Notes: generated by a model from the sequence alone, not told the origin. A stretch of DNA of 64,000 bases from Clostridiales bacterium (GCA_004557245.1 SFEL01000005.1:1-64000), one strand, 5' to 3'. Positions 8,218 to 17,253 are shown, counted from the stretch's first letter. Translations and numbers: made by a program.

Positions 8218-8293
8218 AAAAAAACCTCCTCTTTAATGCACATTTGATTATATGTGCAAAAAGGGAGGAAAATTTACTTAATATGCTCGTCCG

Positions 8294-9448
8294 TCATCGC
8301 TTCTTGCTTTGGCGCCGCATCCATACGTTCTCCACAATGCCCACACCTATAAGGTTCGTTAATAGATTTGAGCCTCCGTAGCTTATGAATGGAAGCGGTA
8401 TGCCGGTAACAGGCATAAGGCCTATAGTCATGCCGATATTCTCAAATACGTGGGCCGTAAACATGCCTGCAACGCCTACTACGAGGCATGTGCCGAAGGA
8501 GTCTTTTGTGCGCATGGCAATATATATCCAACGGAATATTAGCGCAAAGAACAGGCAGATTATTATTGTGCCTCCCACAAACCCAAGACCTTCAACTATT
8601 CCCGCAAAAATGAAGTCAGTATGCCTCTCCGGAACGAACCTCAGCTGAGCAAGGGTTCCTTCGGAGAAAAATCCCTTTCCCGTAAGCTGACCCGATCCTA
8701 TGGCTATTTTGGACTGGGCCACGTTGTAGCCGGAGTTTTGCAGATCGGACTCCGGGTTGATGAAAACGTCGATGCGCTCGCGCTGCGAATCGCTCAAAAC
8801 GAAGTAATATGCCAGCGGCATACACACCACCAGTCCGCCTGCCGCAGTGAGTATGTATCCCCAGGATATCCTGCCTATGAAGTATATGAATACCATTATG
8901 CAGATAAAAACGAAGGCCGTGCCGAAGTCAGGCTGCATCATTACAAGGACCGTAGGAACAGCACAGTACATAGTTGTCTTTATTATATACCCCAGTCCCC
9001 GGAATTTGCCTTCTTTGTCCATGCAGTCGCCAACGTACTTTGAAAGCGTGACTATTATGCTTATTTTGCACAGCTCGCCGGGCTGTAACGCCCTGTCGAT
9101 AAAATCCAGCTTGAACCAGCCTGCTATACCGCGGGTTTTGCCTGCGGCGAATATCATGATGAGCAGCACCAGGTTTGCTGCGTAGACGTATTTGATAAGA
9201 AACTTAAATACCTTATAGTCCACTACCATGAAAACCAGCATGGCGGCGAAACCTATCATGAAGTTGACCAGCTGCTTTTTGACGTAGTACAGGTTAAGCT
9301 TGTCCAGATAGTCAGCTATGCTGGTTTCCGTGCCGTCAAAGGGGTCGGCCATGATACTGGCAATGCTTGTAAGCCCTATGATAAACAGGGCCAGCACCAG
9401 CAGTATGGTTATCCAGTCTATTTTTTTGAGCAGGTCTTTATCGAACAT
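8294..9448 (-). CDS. rodA: RodA, SEDS-family peptidoglycan glycosyltransferase
   Basis: A 384-residue protein with about ten membrane segments. SEDS signatures are visible: QPDFGTAFVF (about residue 172), the loop ending in PERHTDFIFA (about 275), and the C-terminal GIPLPFISYGGSNLL. RodA polymerises glycan strands during side-wall elongation together with a class B PBP. The start follows directly on the stop of the upstream lipoprotein gene, and spoIVFA comes 76 bases downstream, so this is one minus-strand transcription unit. A second SEDS gene at 15410-16663 sits next to its own PBP. Context with spoIVFAB favours RodA over FtsW for this copy. Confidence 0.9.
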   Translation of the reverse strand: MFDKDLLKKIDWITILLVLALFIIGLTSIASIMADPFDGTETSIADYLDKLNLYYVKKQLVNFMIGFAAMLVFMVVDYKVFKFLIKYVYAANLVLLIMIFAAGKTRGIAGWFKLDFIDRALQPGELCKISIIVTLSKYVGDCMDKEGKFRGLGYIIKTTMYCAVPTVLVMMQPDFGTAFVFICIMVFIYFIGRISWGYILTAAGGLVVCMPLAYYFVLSDSQRERIDVFINPESDLQNSGYNVAQSKIAIGSGQLTGKGFFSEGTLAQLRFVPERHTDFIFAGIVEGLGFVGGTIIICLFFALIFRWIYIAMRTKDSFGTCLVVGVAGMFTAHVFENIGMTIGLMPVTGIPLPFISYGGSNLLTNLIGVGIVENVWMRRQSKKR

Positions 9449-10579
9449 TTACTCTAAGTCAAACAGCTCCTTGACTTCGTTATATATGGCTTTGTACTTG
9501 TCGATGGTATCACTGTAGGCGATGGGGCGATTTACTGTTACCTTTTTTGCGGTATCCTCACCCTGCATTAGCCTGTCCAGCATCATAGTTGCGGTAGCCG
9601 CTGCATCGTAATACGGCTCTATACAAAGGCCGTATATGTCGTTATCCTTAAACAGCTCCAGGTTTTCATCGCTTAGTCCGCAGCCGAATGCCGTTATGGA
9701 TATCTGCTTGAGAAGCGCCGGATTTGGCGTGGGCTTGGCAGAGTCCGCTGACGGTTCCGGCGCAGGTGTGGATTCCGGCTCTTTTTTTTTCGTTTCCTTC
9801 TCAGAGGCCTTTTCGGCAGCCTCTATCTCCTTAAATGCGGCTATTGCCTTACTGCGCGCCTTAACGGCGACCGGTACAGAGGATTCATCGCAGGCGTAAA
9901 GCCCCTTTATGTCGCGGTTGTTCAGAAGATAATCCGAAAGCTCGTCTATTGCTCCATCGTCACCTAATCCGGGCGTCCTATTAAAGCTTACAGTATCAAA
10001 CTGAGGATAGTATTCCTTCACAGCAGCGTCAAATGCCGGGAAGCAGCTGTCGGTATTGCTTCCGTATACCAGTATCCTGCCCGACTTTAACCCGCGCTCA
10101 GTCATTCTTTCCGCTATGCCGCGGGCCAGTTCCTCGATGTACTCAGAAACGTCCGCCACTACGTTAACATCCGCCTCGTCTCCGTTGTAAGCCTCATATG
10201 GGCATACGACGTACAGTCCGGCGTCGTGGGCGCGCCTTACCGCCTCGGTGTAGCTTCCGGGTATGAGCAGCCCGGTGCAGCCGTCATCGACCGCCTTTTG
10301 CACCATAGCCGATGCATCGCCCTTCACCCTATAAAGCTTTGCGGGATAGCCGAGGTTTTCTACCGTATGCAAAAAGCCGTGCATCATCATATACCCGCTC
10401 ATGCTGCCATCGTCCTGTATTATCATGCCCATGAGCCTTATACCGCCGTCATTGGCGGATTCGGCAGCATTTTCAGTGCCTGCGCTTTCAGGCGGAGATG
10501 AAACCTGTTGGGGTTCTTCCTTGCCGCAGCCCCATAGAAGCAGCATCAGCACAAGCATTATGGGGAATATCTTCTTCAC
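9449..10579 (-). CDS. Periplasmic-binding-protein-like lipoprotein
   Basis: A 376-residue secreted lipoprotein: hydrophobic signal MKKIFPIMLVLMLLLW followed by a GC lipobox at about residues 17-19. The mature part has the outline of a type 1 (LacI/ribose-binding) periplasmic binding domain, for example GCTGLLIPGSY and the segment with LVYGSNTDSCFPAFDAAVKEY. A charged, proline-rich insert (KASEKETKKKEPESTPAPEP region, about residues 242-277) interrupts the second lobe, which is unusual. No ABC permease or ATPase is nearby. Its stop codon abuts the rodA start, so a role linked to the envelope is possible, but the ligand is unknown. Confidence 0.7.
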   Translation of the reverse strand: MKKIFPIMLVLMLLLWGCGKEEPQQVSSPPESAGTENAAESANDGGIRLMGMIIQDDGSMSGYMMMHGFLHTVENLGYPAKLYRVKGDASAMVQKAVDDGCTGLLIPGSYTEAVRRAHDAGLYVVCPYEAYNGDEADVNVVADVSEYIEELARGIAERMTERGLKSGRILVYGSNTDSCFPAFDAAVKEYYPQFDTVSFNRTPGLGDDGAIDELSDYLLNNRDIKGLYACDESSVPVAVKARSKAIAAFKEIEAAEKASEKETKKKEPESTPAPEPSADSAKPTPNPALLKQISITAFGCGLSDENLELFKDNDIYGLCIEPYYDAAATATMMLDRLMQGEDTAKKVTVNRPIAYSDTIDKYKAIYNEVKELFDLE

Positions 10580-10645
10580 CTCAGCGCCCTCCTTTCAGCC
10601 GTGAATAACAGCCATAGATTGCCCGTGTTTAATTTTACATTAAAA

Positions 10646-10660
10646 CTGACGCATCGTCAG
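10646..10660 (-). terminator. Weak terminator-like hairpin after pgi
   Basis: CTGACG-CAT-CGTCAG forms a 6-bp stem in the 109-base gap after pgi; on the minus strand it is followed by TTTTAATG. The short stem and broken U tract make this a weak call. Confidence 0.4.
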
Positions 10661-10688
10661 CAAAAACGCGGCTTTGTTCACAAAAACG

Positions 10689-12110
10689 TCAGATTATGTA
10701 GCGCGCTTCCTTTTTGGGCGCAGCGTCCAGCTCTTTCTTTTTCTCATCGTAGCCGTGCTTGCCGAGAAGCGCATATGTGGCGTTCTTGCCCTCTTCAACG
10801 CCGGGTTGATCGAAGGCGTTGATACCCAACAGCTCGCCCGCAAAGGCGGTCTCGAGCTGGAATAAGCACAGAAGCTGACCAACAGTGAAAGCGTTCACCT
10901 CGGGCAGCGTCACCGTGCAGTTCATGTGTCCGCTCTTCCGTACTGCGTATTCCGTTGCGAACTGTTCGCATTTGATAAGTTCGTTGAAGGTATGGCCGCT
11001 TAAAAAAGCGACATCGGGTATGCTGTCGTAGGCATGGGGTATCTCCACGGTGCTCCTGTACTTATCTACCCCTATGAAGGTTATTACCTTATCGAAGGGG
11101 CCTTCGGTATAGAGCTGCACCTGAGAATGCTGGTCTGTGACGCCGAGAGACTTAACGGGGGTCTGGCCGGTATGGGCGGTGCTGCCGTCAGTGTGTACAG
11201 CCTTGCCAAGGGACTCTGCCCAGAGCTGTGCGAACCAGTCAGCCATATACTTAAGAGAATCGGCATAGGGCATCATGACGTTTATGTTGCAGCCCTTTTC
11301 AACTGCCTTCATTTGCAATGCAGCCATCATGTAGGCAGGATTATGCCATATGTCGTGCGTGCGGCATATCTCATCCATATAGCCCGCGCCTGCAAGGAGC
11401 TCTTCAATATCGATACCGCATACTGCGGCGGCCAGGAGGCCCACTGGACAAAGCTCGCTGAACCTTCCGCCTACGCCGTCAGGCACATAGAATGTATCGA
11501 GGCCGAATTCCTTTGATATCTTTATGAGATTGCCCTTGCTGTGGTCGGTGGTAGCTACAACATGCCCAGTCCAGCCGTCCCCCAGCTTTTCCCTCAGTAT
11601 GTTTGTAACGAGTAAAAGCTGAGACATGGTTTCGGAGGTGCTGCCGGACTTGGTTATAACGTTGAACATGGTATGCTCTACATCTATGACTTCGAACAGA
11701 GACTCCATTCTTTCGGGATCTATGTTGTCCTCTATAAAGAGCCTTGGGCCTCCGCGCCTCTCACTGGGAAGGTCGTTGTAGCGGAGATGGCACAGGGCCT
11801 GATGGACGGCTATGGGACCGAGGGCGCTGCCGCCTATGCCCAGCACTACGAAATCGTCGAAGTTATCACGGATATCCTTCGCCTTAGCGTTTATGGCCTT
11901 AATTACTTCGTCCTGATTGAAGGGCAGCTCTCTCCACTTCATGCTTCCGCGCTTTTCATCCATGCCCTTTGCCGCAGCCTCATATGCCGCTGCGTTTGCC
12001 TCAAGCTCCTCAGGGGTTATGCCGCCCTTGACGAAGCCGCTCATCATATTGTTGAAATCCACACGAAGTCTCATTTCCTTTTTAAAGGCCTCACAAGCAA
12101 ATCGCTTCAT
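10689..12110 (-). CDS. pgi: Glucose-6-phosphate isomerase
   Basis: Interconverts glucose 6-phosphate and fructose 6-phosphate in glycolysis and gluconeogenesis. The 473-residue protein carries the SIS-fold signatures VVLGIGGSALGP (about residues 75-86), the phosphate-binding region NVITKSGSTSET (about 148-159) and the GGRFSELCPVG motif (about 212). The length suits the shorter bacterial type. An ATG 48 bases upstream is in frame, but the start at 12110 is preferred because GGAGG lies 9 bases before it and the protein then starts MKRFACEAF. It stands alone, with a weak hairpin after its stop. Confidence 0.95.
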   Translation of the reverse strand: MKRFACEAFKKEMRLRVDFNNMMSGFVKGGITPEELEANAAAYEAAAKGMDEKRGSMKWRELPFNQDEVIKAINAKAKDIRDNFDDFVVLGIGGSALGPIAVHQALCHLRYNDLPSERRGGPRLFIEDNIDPERMESLFEVIDVEHTMFNVITKSGSTSETMSQLLLVTNILREKLGDGWTGHVVATTDHSKGNLIKISKEFGLDTFYVPDGVGGRFSELCPVGLLAAAVCGIDIEELLAGAGYMDEICRTHDIWHNPAYMMAALQMKAVEKGCNINVMMPYADSLKYMADWFAQLWAESLGKAVHTDGSTAHTGQTPVKSLGVTDQHSQVQLYTEGPFDKVITFIGVDKYRSTVEIPHAYDSIPDVAFLSGHTFNELIKCEQFATEYAVRKSGHMNCTVTLPEVNAFTVGQLLCLFQLETAFAGELLGINAFDQPGVEEGKNATYALLGKHGYDEKKKELDAAPKKEARYII

Positions 12111-12224
12111 AAAAAATACCTCCATATGTAAAAATATAATTGCATACAAATATAACAAACTTATTTTAATTATAACACATAATTGCCGGACGCGCGCATA
12201 AATTTAAGCTGCGGGGTGGCTGAT

Positions 12225-12704
12225 TTGATAATTAAGCATAAAAAAGGCGATATATTTCCAATATTTGCTGTGTTGCTCGGCATTTTAGGAGCCGGGGCGT
12301 TCTTTCTGAGCAGTATGGGAATGCAAAACCGGGGCGGACTGAGCATTCGCGTCGTAGACGCTTACGATCTTACGCCGGTAAAAAACGCCGACATAATAAT
12401 ACCCTCTGCGGATATCTTTGCGAAGACCGACGCATCGGGCCTTGCGGCAGTGACGCTTCCCATAATAAAAAACGGCCCCCAGGAAAAGGCGCTGGGCCAG
12501 TCATGGGGCGAGTGTACCATTATCGCAGGCTGTTCCGGCTACAGGCCTACAGTGATGCTGTATGCGCACGTATACAAGGATAAGCTGCGCAGAGCAGTTA
12601 TATACCTTTTTCCCGAGGATAAGGACGGAGAGGAGATAATAACCGTCGTAGAACCTCCCGATGAAGAATGGATAAAGGCGTTGGTTGAGAAATACTTGAA
12701 CTGA
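12225..12704 (+). CDS. Small anchored protein with carboxypeptidase-regulatory-like domain
   Basis: A 159-residue protein of unknown role. One membrane segment lies near the N-terminus (IFPIFAVLLGILGAGAFFL, about residues 11-29), followed by a beta-rich domain that resembles carboxypeptidase regulatory-like (transthyretin-type) modules (LSIRVVDAYDLTPVKNADI, then DASGLAAVTLP), and an acidic tail. The frame is open from TTG at 12183, but that region looks like a promoter. TTG at 12225 is chosen because GGGGTGG lies 5 bases upstream; a GTG at 12216 is also possible. It is divergent from pgi and ends 15 bases before the DUF3810 gene. Confidence 0.6.
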   Translation: MIIKHKKGDIFPIFAVLLGILGAGAFFLSSMGMQNRGGLSIRVVDAYDLTPVKNADIIIPSADIFAKTDASGLAAVTLPIIKNGPQEKALGQSWGECTIIAGCSGYRPTVMLYAHVYKDKLRRAVIYLFPEDKDGEEIITVVEPPDEEWIKALVEKYLN

Positions 12705-12713
12705 TGCTATAAT
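12685..12713 (+). promoter_or_regulatory. Promoter of the DUF3810 gene, predicting a leaderless mRNA
   Basis: TTGAGA (12685-12690), a 17-base spacer and TATAAT (12708-12713) preceded by TG form a near-consensus promoter that overlaps the end of the upstream gene. The ATG of the next gene begins only six bases after the -10 box, where transcription would be expected to start. Confidence 0.7.
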
Positions 12714-12719
12714 CCCTGT

Positions 12720-13844
12720 ATGATTACTAAGGAAAAGAGCCCCAAGGGCATTAAGAGATCGATATTAGTCAAGCTGCCGTTCCTGCTGTTCATACCTTTC
12801 GGTCTGTGGCTTCCTTCGCTGGCCTCAATGCACCCGCTGACCGTGGAGAGGCTGTACAGCCGCGGCATATACCCCCACATAAGCAGAGCACTGGGAGGTT
12901 TCACGTCGCTGCTCGGCTTTTCCGTCGCGGAGTTTTTCGTGTATTTTGTTATACTCGGTGTGCTCATAGCGGTAATAGCAAACGTCGTAGGGCTTATAAG
13001 GCGGAAAAAGTCACCTGCCGCTTTTCTGTCTTTCCTGCTTTCCCTCGCCATATTTGCAGGCGTGATGCTGAACCTGTTTTATATTCTTTGGGGCTTTAAC
13101 TATTCCCGGCCTACGCTTTACCAGCTTGCAGGCCTCGATGTAAAGGCACGGCCGGAAGAGGAGCTTCAGGCGCTTTGCCATAAACTCTCGGCAGACGCAA
13201 ACGAGCTCAGGAAAAGCGTTCCAGAGGACGAAAACCGCGTATTCCACATAGCGGACTACAGGAAGTATTTCGATAAAATACCGGCCGCATACGAAAAGCT
13301 CGGTCAAAGCAGTTCACTTTTCGCAGGCAAAGTCTATCCCGCAAAGGGCGTGATAGCCTCCGAAGGAATGTCCTGGGCGGGCATATGCGGCATTTTCATG
13401 CCGTTTACCGCCGAGGCGAATGTAAACATACATCAGCCCTCGCTTCTGCTGCCCGCCAGTGCAGCCCATGAGAGCGCCCACTTCTTAGGCTTTGCCCGTG
13501 AGGACGAGGCAAACTTCATCGCTTACCTCGCCTGCATGAGCTCGGACGATCCGTCTATACGATATTCCGGTGCAATGCTTGCGCTGATACACTGCGGCAA
13601 CGCTCTGCACAAAAGCGCCCCGGACAAAGCGGCAGCCCTGAGGGAAACCTACAGCGACGCTGTGCTGCGTGATATTGCCGCTTATAACCAATACTGGGAC
13701 AGATACGAAGGTCAGGTCGAGGAGGCATTTGACAGCATCAACGACAGCTATCTAAAGTTCAACCTTCAGGAAAATGGTGTAAAGAGCTATGGCATGATGG
13801 TTGACCTCATGCTCGCCTACTATGACATTCAACCAGATCAGTAG
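12720..13844 (+). CDS. DUF3810 membrane protein with HExxH-like motif
   Basis: A 374-residue protein with about three N-terminal membrane segments (residues 17-33, 57-86 and 102-124) and a large soluble domain. The sequence PASAAHESAHFLGFAREDEANF (shown here only as its core HESAH, about residue 257, with a following acidic EDEANF) has the look of a zinc metallopeptidase site, as in DUF3810 proteins. No Shine-Dalgarno sequence precedes the ATG; an extended -10 box lies six bases before it. The last 7 bases overlap the convergent PBP gene. Substrate is unknown. Confidence 0.8.
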   Translation: MITKEKSPKGIKRSILVKLPFLLFIPFGLWLPSLASMHPLTVERLYSRGIYPHISRALGGFTSLLGFSVAEFFVYFVILGVLIAVIANVVGLIRRKKSPAAFLSFLLSLAIFAGVMLNLFYILWGFNYSRPTLYQLAGLDVKARPEEELQALCHKLSADANELRKSVPEDENRVFHIADYRKYFDKIPAAYEKLGQSSSLFAGKVYPAKGVIASEGMSWAGICGIFMPFTAEANVNIHQPSLLLPASAAHESAHFLGFAREDEANFIAYLACMSSDDPSIRYSGAMLALIHCGNALHKSAPDKAAALRETYSDAVLRDIAAYNQYWDRYEGQVEEAFDSINDSYLKFNLQENGVKSYGMMVDLMLAYYDIQPDQ

Positions 13845-15397
13845 CCCAGTTTTATGGCCTTTTTGAGCAGCTGCCCTGCAAGGGGAGCCGCTGCGCTTGC
13901 ACCGCCGCCAGCCTGCTCAAGTATCACAGTAACGGCAAGCGGATGCTCATCATCCGCAACAAAGCCCGTAAACCAGGAGTGGGTCTTTACGCTCTTGTTT
14001 GAGGATACCTCGGCGCTTCCCGTCTTGCCGCCCACCTGATAGTTGTCCAGTGCGGCCTTTCTGCCGGTACCGTTATTTACGGTTCCGAACATGGCATTTT
14101 GCATTATTTCGGATTCTGCGGCCGGGAGCACAGTCTTATAGACCCTGCTCCCGGCTGTTAATTTTACCCTGTTGTTGCCATCTGCTACCCTGCTCAAAAG
14201 CCTCGGCTCCATCATTACGCCGCCATTGGCTATGGCCGCGGTCAGCATACATGTCTGCATGGGGGTCATAAGGTCCTTATACTGGCCGATGCCCGACCAT
14301 GCAACCTCCAGATCGGTACTGCCCTTCTCAAATGAGCTTGAATACAGCAGCATGTCGTTGAACAAGAACTCGTCGCCTATGCCCAGATCCTTTGCGACTG
14401 TGGCGAGCCGTGCCGGCCCCAGCTCCATCGCAAGCTTTGCGAAGGTGTTGTTGCAGGATTTTGCAAAGGCGGTATATATGTCTATCTCCCCGTGGTATTC
14501 GCTGTGCGAGTCCCTCACTATACTGTACAGCTCGCTGGCAGCAGGTTCCGCGCCCACGTCCTCTGCCCCCTCCTGCTCCCTGTCATACTTTATGTTTTCA
14601 CTGGCGGCGGCGAATTCTTCGTCGTCAACGTGTATGTTTGGCAGATACTTGCCGGTCTTTTTATCAAATACAAGAGCGCCATCGCAGTTGAACGTGCGGT
14701 TTTCTATGCCCGGAAGATAACGCAGCGCTGCTATCATAGTGACTATTTTGAATGTGGAGCCGGGAGTATAGCGACCCATAGTCACCCGGTTCACCATTGC
14801 GCTGGCGGCGAGCTCCTTCTCTCCGTTCAGGTAATCCTCCATATATTTGGGATCAAACGTGGGCTGGCTGACAGAGGCAAGTATTTCGCCTGTCTTGTAA
14901 TTCATCAGCACCACCGCGCCCCAGTAATCGTCCATCAGGCCGTAGGCATACTCGCAAAGCTCGGAATCCACAGTAAGCAGCACGCTGGAGCCTACCTTCT
15001 GCTGGGTGCCTATGAGCTGCTCAAACTCGTCGGACAGGCGGCTGTCAAAGCCCAAAAGATACTTTGCGAACATGGATTCCGCGCCGAATGTCTGGCCGTA
15101 TGTATCTCCTATCACGTGGCTCATAGAACGCCGCAGGGACTTTACGTCCACGTACTTGCGTTTGCCGTCGCTGCTTGTATAGGCGAGCCTTACGCCGTTT
15201 CTGTCCAGCAGCATGCCGGCGGCGATGGTTCCCTTTCTGTTTGCTACTCTTGTATTATAGGGGCTTGAGAACCAGCGGTTGCCGTATACGTTTACTATGT
15301 AGCCAAGGTAGACGCTCAGCACTATGAACATAACGCAAAACAGCGCCAACATGGCCTTTATGTGATTTCTTGTGCTGTCCTTTCTTTCCTTTTTCAT
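13838..15397 (-). CDS. Class B penicillin-binding protein (PbpA/PBP2-like transpeptidase)
   Basis: A 519-residue transpeptidase with an N-terminal membrane anchor (about residues 14-33) and a penicillin-binding domain. The catalytic serine lies in TPGSTFK (about residue 217), the second motif is SCNNTF (about 313), and the third is GGKTGSAEV (about 452). It cross-links peptidoglycan stem peptides outside the membrane, paired with a SEDS glycosyltransferase. The domain layout and the neighbouring FtsW/RodA and FHA genes resemble the pbpA-rodA cluster of actinobacteria, and similar sets occur in clostridia. AAGGAAG precedes the start. The 3' end overlaps the convergent DUF3810 gene by 7 bases. 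Confidence 0.9.
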   Translation of the reverse strand: MKKERKDSTRNHIKAMLALFCVMFIVLSVYLGYIVNVYGNRWFSSPYNTRVANRKGTIAAGMLLDRNGVRLAYTSSDGKRKYVDVKSLRRSMSHVIGDTYGQTFGAESMFAKYLLGFDSRLSDEFEQLIGTQQKVGSSVLLTVDSELCEYAYGLMDDYWGAVVLMNYKTGEILASVSQPTFDPKYMEDYLNGEKELAASAMVNRVTMGRYTPGSTFKIVTMIAALRYLPGIENRTFNCDGALVFDKKTGKYLPNIHVDDEEFAAASENIKYDREQEGAEDVGAEPAASELYSIVRDSHSEYHGEIDIYTAFAKSCNNTFAKLAMELGPARLATVAKDLGIGDEFLFNDMLLYSSSFEKGSTDLEVAWSGIGQYKDLMTPMQTCMLTAAIANGGVMMEPRLLSRVADGNNRVKLTAGSRVYKTVLPAAESEIMQNAMFGTVNNGTGRKAALDNYQVGGKTGSAEVSSNKSVKTHSWFTGFVADDEHPLAVTVILEQAGGGASAAAPLAGQLLKKAIKLGY

Positions 15398-15409
15398 ATA
15401 ATATCTTCC

Positions 15410-16663
15410 TTAAGCGTTCTCTTCACCGGCTTCGTACATTGCGTCCTGAAGCATCTCTCCGTTTTGTATGGATATGCCCTCGAGTATGCCAAGCAGCATC
15501 ATGCAGGCTATCATGGAGCTGCCGCCATAGCTCACAAAGGGCATTGTTATGCCGGTGAGCGGTATGAGCTTTATCACGCCCGCGATTATTATGAAGCTTT
15601 GCAGGGTTATTAGCACTGTGCAGCCAAAAGCCACAAGCATAAGATATCTGTTTCTGGCGTTGAGCGCTATGAGCGCGCCACGGATTATGAATACCAGATA
15701 CAGCGCTATCACGGCAATTCCGAATACAATGCCGAACTCCTCGCAGATGACCGCAAATATGTAGTCGGTATTGTATGCGGGTATGCTCTTGGGAAGTCCT
15801 TTGGTAAGGCCAAGGCCCCACAGGCCGCCCGAGGCTATTGCCATGAGGCCCTGGGCGATCTGGTAGCCGCTGGTTGAATACGTAGCCCAGGGGTTGAGCC
15901 ATATAGCAACGCGTGCTTTAACGTGGTCGAACACGTAATAGCTTGCCACAGCGCCGACAGCGCCGGCTCCAAGGCCGACCAGCGTAGTGCCTATCTTGCC
16001 TGTGGCAGTGTAAAACATTATAAGATACGTCCCACATATGAGCAGCGCGGCACCAAGGTCGCGCTCCGCAACCAGCAGTCCCGCCACGATTATCGCAAAT
16101 ATTGCCGACGGCAGCCAGTCCCAGGTCTTTTTTACCTTTGTAAAGTGGTTGGCCATGACGAACACCAGCGCTACCTTAACGAATTCCGAGGGCTGAATGC
16201 TTATGCCGCCCAGCTTTATCCAGTTTTTAGCGCCGCCGTTTTCAGTGCCTACTACCAGCAGCACCCCCAGCACCGCAACGCTGAGAGCCATAAGGGGTAT
16301 GTCCATGGTCCTGAAGAATTTTGGCGCCCGCATAAGCAGCACACAAGCTATCATGGCGACTATACCTATGCCGAACCATACCAGCTGCTTAAAGGCCACC
16401 TCGTATGAAAGCCTGTACTGGACTATCATGCCTATGCCCGCAAGAAGATTGGCGATGACAAGTATGAACCTGTCAGCGTATTTTGATATCCATAGTATGA
16501 TTATATACTGTAAAAGCAGCACCGCTATAAGGCCGCCGGCAAAGGCCAGCGCCTTGTAGTCAAAGCTTTCGTCCCTTAAGGACAGCAGAGCGAATGCCGC
16601 AAGCTCAAATATCATAACGAGGCCAAGAAGGCCCGCCGCGCTCAGCTGCCTAACCCTGTTCAT
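15410..16663 (-). CDS. SEDS-family glycosyltransferase (FtsW/RodA/SpoVE)
   Basis: A 417-residue polytopic protein, about ten membrane segments. SEDS motifs include NWIKLGGISIQPSEFVK (about residues 145-161), ERDLGAALLI (about 200), YNTDYIFAVICEEFG (about 295) and the C-terminal LTGITMPFVSYGGSSM. It polymerises glycan strands and is expected to work with the transpeptidase encoded 12 bases downstream. It starts inside the last 14 bases of the FHA gene, with GGAGG 7 bases before the ATG, so the three genes are translationally coupled. Whether it serves division, elongation or spore cortex synthesis cannot be decided from sequence alone. Confidence 0.92.
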   Translation of the reverse strand: MNRVRQLSAAGLLGLVMIFELAAFALLSLRDESFDYKALAFAGGLIAVLLLQYIIILWISKYADRFILVIANLLAGIGMIVQYRLSYEVAFKQLVWFGIGIVAMIACVLLMRAPKFFRTMDIPLMALSVAVLGVLLVVGTENGGAKNWIKLGGISIQPSEFVKVALVFVMANHFTKVKKTWDWLPSAIFAIIVAGLLVAERDLGAALLICGTYLIMFYTATGKIGTTLVGLGAGAVGAVASYYVFDHVKARVAIWLNPWATYSTSGYQIAQGLMAIASGGLWGLGLTKGLPKSIPAYNTDYIFAVICEEFGIVFGIAVIALYLVFIIRGALIALNARNRYLMLVAFGCTVLITLQSFIIIAGVIKLIPLTGITMPFVSYGGSSMIACMMLLGILEGISIQNGEMLQDAMYEAGEENA

Positions 16664-17126
16664 TTTCTACCTCCTCGCAGCGCACCCGCTTCATTCTGTA
16701 ATAAAACTTGACCTGGCCCAGCTGTACGAGATCGCCCTCCGCCAGTTCCTCCGTTTTGTGCTCCATGGGCTCGCCGTTTATGAGAATATTGGCCCTTCCG
16801 TAACGCCGGATGTATACAAAGCCGCCCTTTTCGTATATCCTGGCGTGCTTGCGGCGCACCGAGCCATCGTCAATGCATATATCGCATTTCCTTCCCCGGC
16901 CTATTATATTGCTCTTTGCAAGTATGAACCCTTCCTCGTTGGTATCAAACGGCGGAAGGAACTCTATATGCCTTGCATAGCCCTTTTCCAGCCAGTTCTT
17001 TACCCGGCGCAGTTCATTGTACTCGCATACGGAGTGGTACACTATCCTGAATAATATATAAACTATGGCAGCGACAAAGAAGTATCTCATACCGGATACC
17101 AGCAGTGAATATATGTCGGACCGCAC
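16650..17126 (-). CDS. Membrane-anchored FHA-domain protein
   Basis: A 158-residue protein with one N-terminal membrane segment (about residues 13-31, MRYFFVAAIVYILF) and a C-terminal forkhead-associated domain: IIGRGRKCDICIDD (about 72-85), SVRRKHARI (about 87-95) and LINGEPM (about 114). The conserved G-R, S and H residues for phosphothreonine binding are present. It probably recruits a phosphorylated partner to the SEDS/PBP pair it is coupled with, as in actinobacterial clusters. No Ser/Thr kinase is in the window. The start is GTG at 17126, with GGAGG 7 bases upstream. Confidence 0.88.
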   Translation of the reverse strand: MRSDIYSLLVSGMRYFFVAAIVYILFRIVYHSVCEYNELRRVKNWLEKGYARHIEFLPPFDTNEEGFILAKSNIIGRGRKCDICIDDGSVRRKHARIYEKGGFVYIRRYGRANILINGEPMEHKTEELAEGDLVQLGQVKFYYRMKRVRCEEVENEQG

Positions 17127-17235
17127 GTCATCGCCTCCAGTGTATTTTATATCAGTATGATTATAACATAAAATCGCGTCATATCTGTGTCCTGTTTATC
17201 AACAATGTTGGATTCTGTCCCCCAAAAAATACAAA

Positions 17236-17253
17236 GGCCGCGGAACTGCGGCC
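17236..17253 (-). terminator. Terminator of the GntR gene
   Basis: On the minus strand GGCCGC-AGTTCC-GCGGCC is followed by TTTGTATTTTTT, 17 bases past the stop codon of the regulator. The rest of the 144-base gap up to the FHA gene shows nothing further. Confidence 0.75.

Noticed and set aside
8238..8257. CATATAAT before spoIVFA as a sigma-E -10 element
   Set aside because: The -10 resemblance is good, but the only -35-like sequence (GCATATT) lies about 25 bases away instead of 14-15. Sigma-E control is plausible on biology but not shown.
10646..10660. CTGACG-CAT-CGTCAG as a third copy of the structured repeat
   Set aside because: It shares only the 6-base stem with the repeat's TCTGACG hairpin; none of the flanking hairpins or linkers is present.
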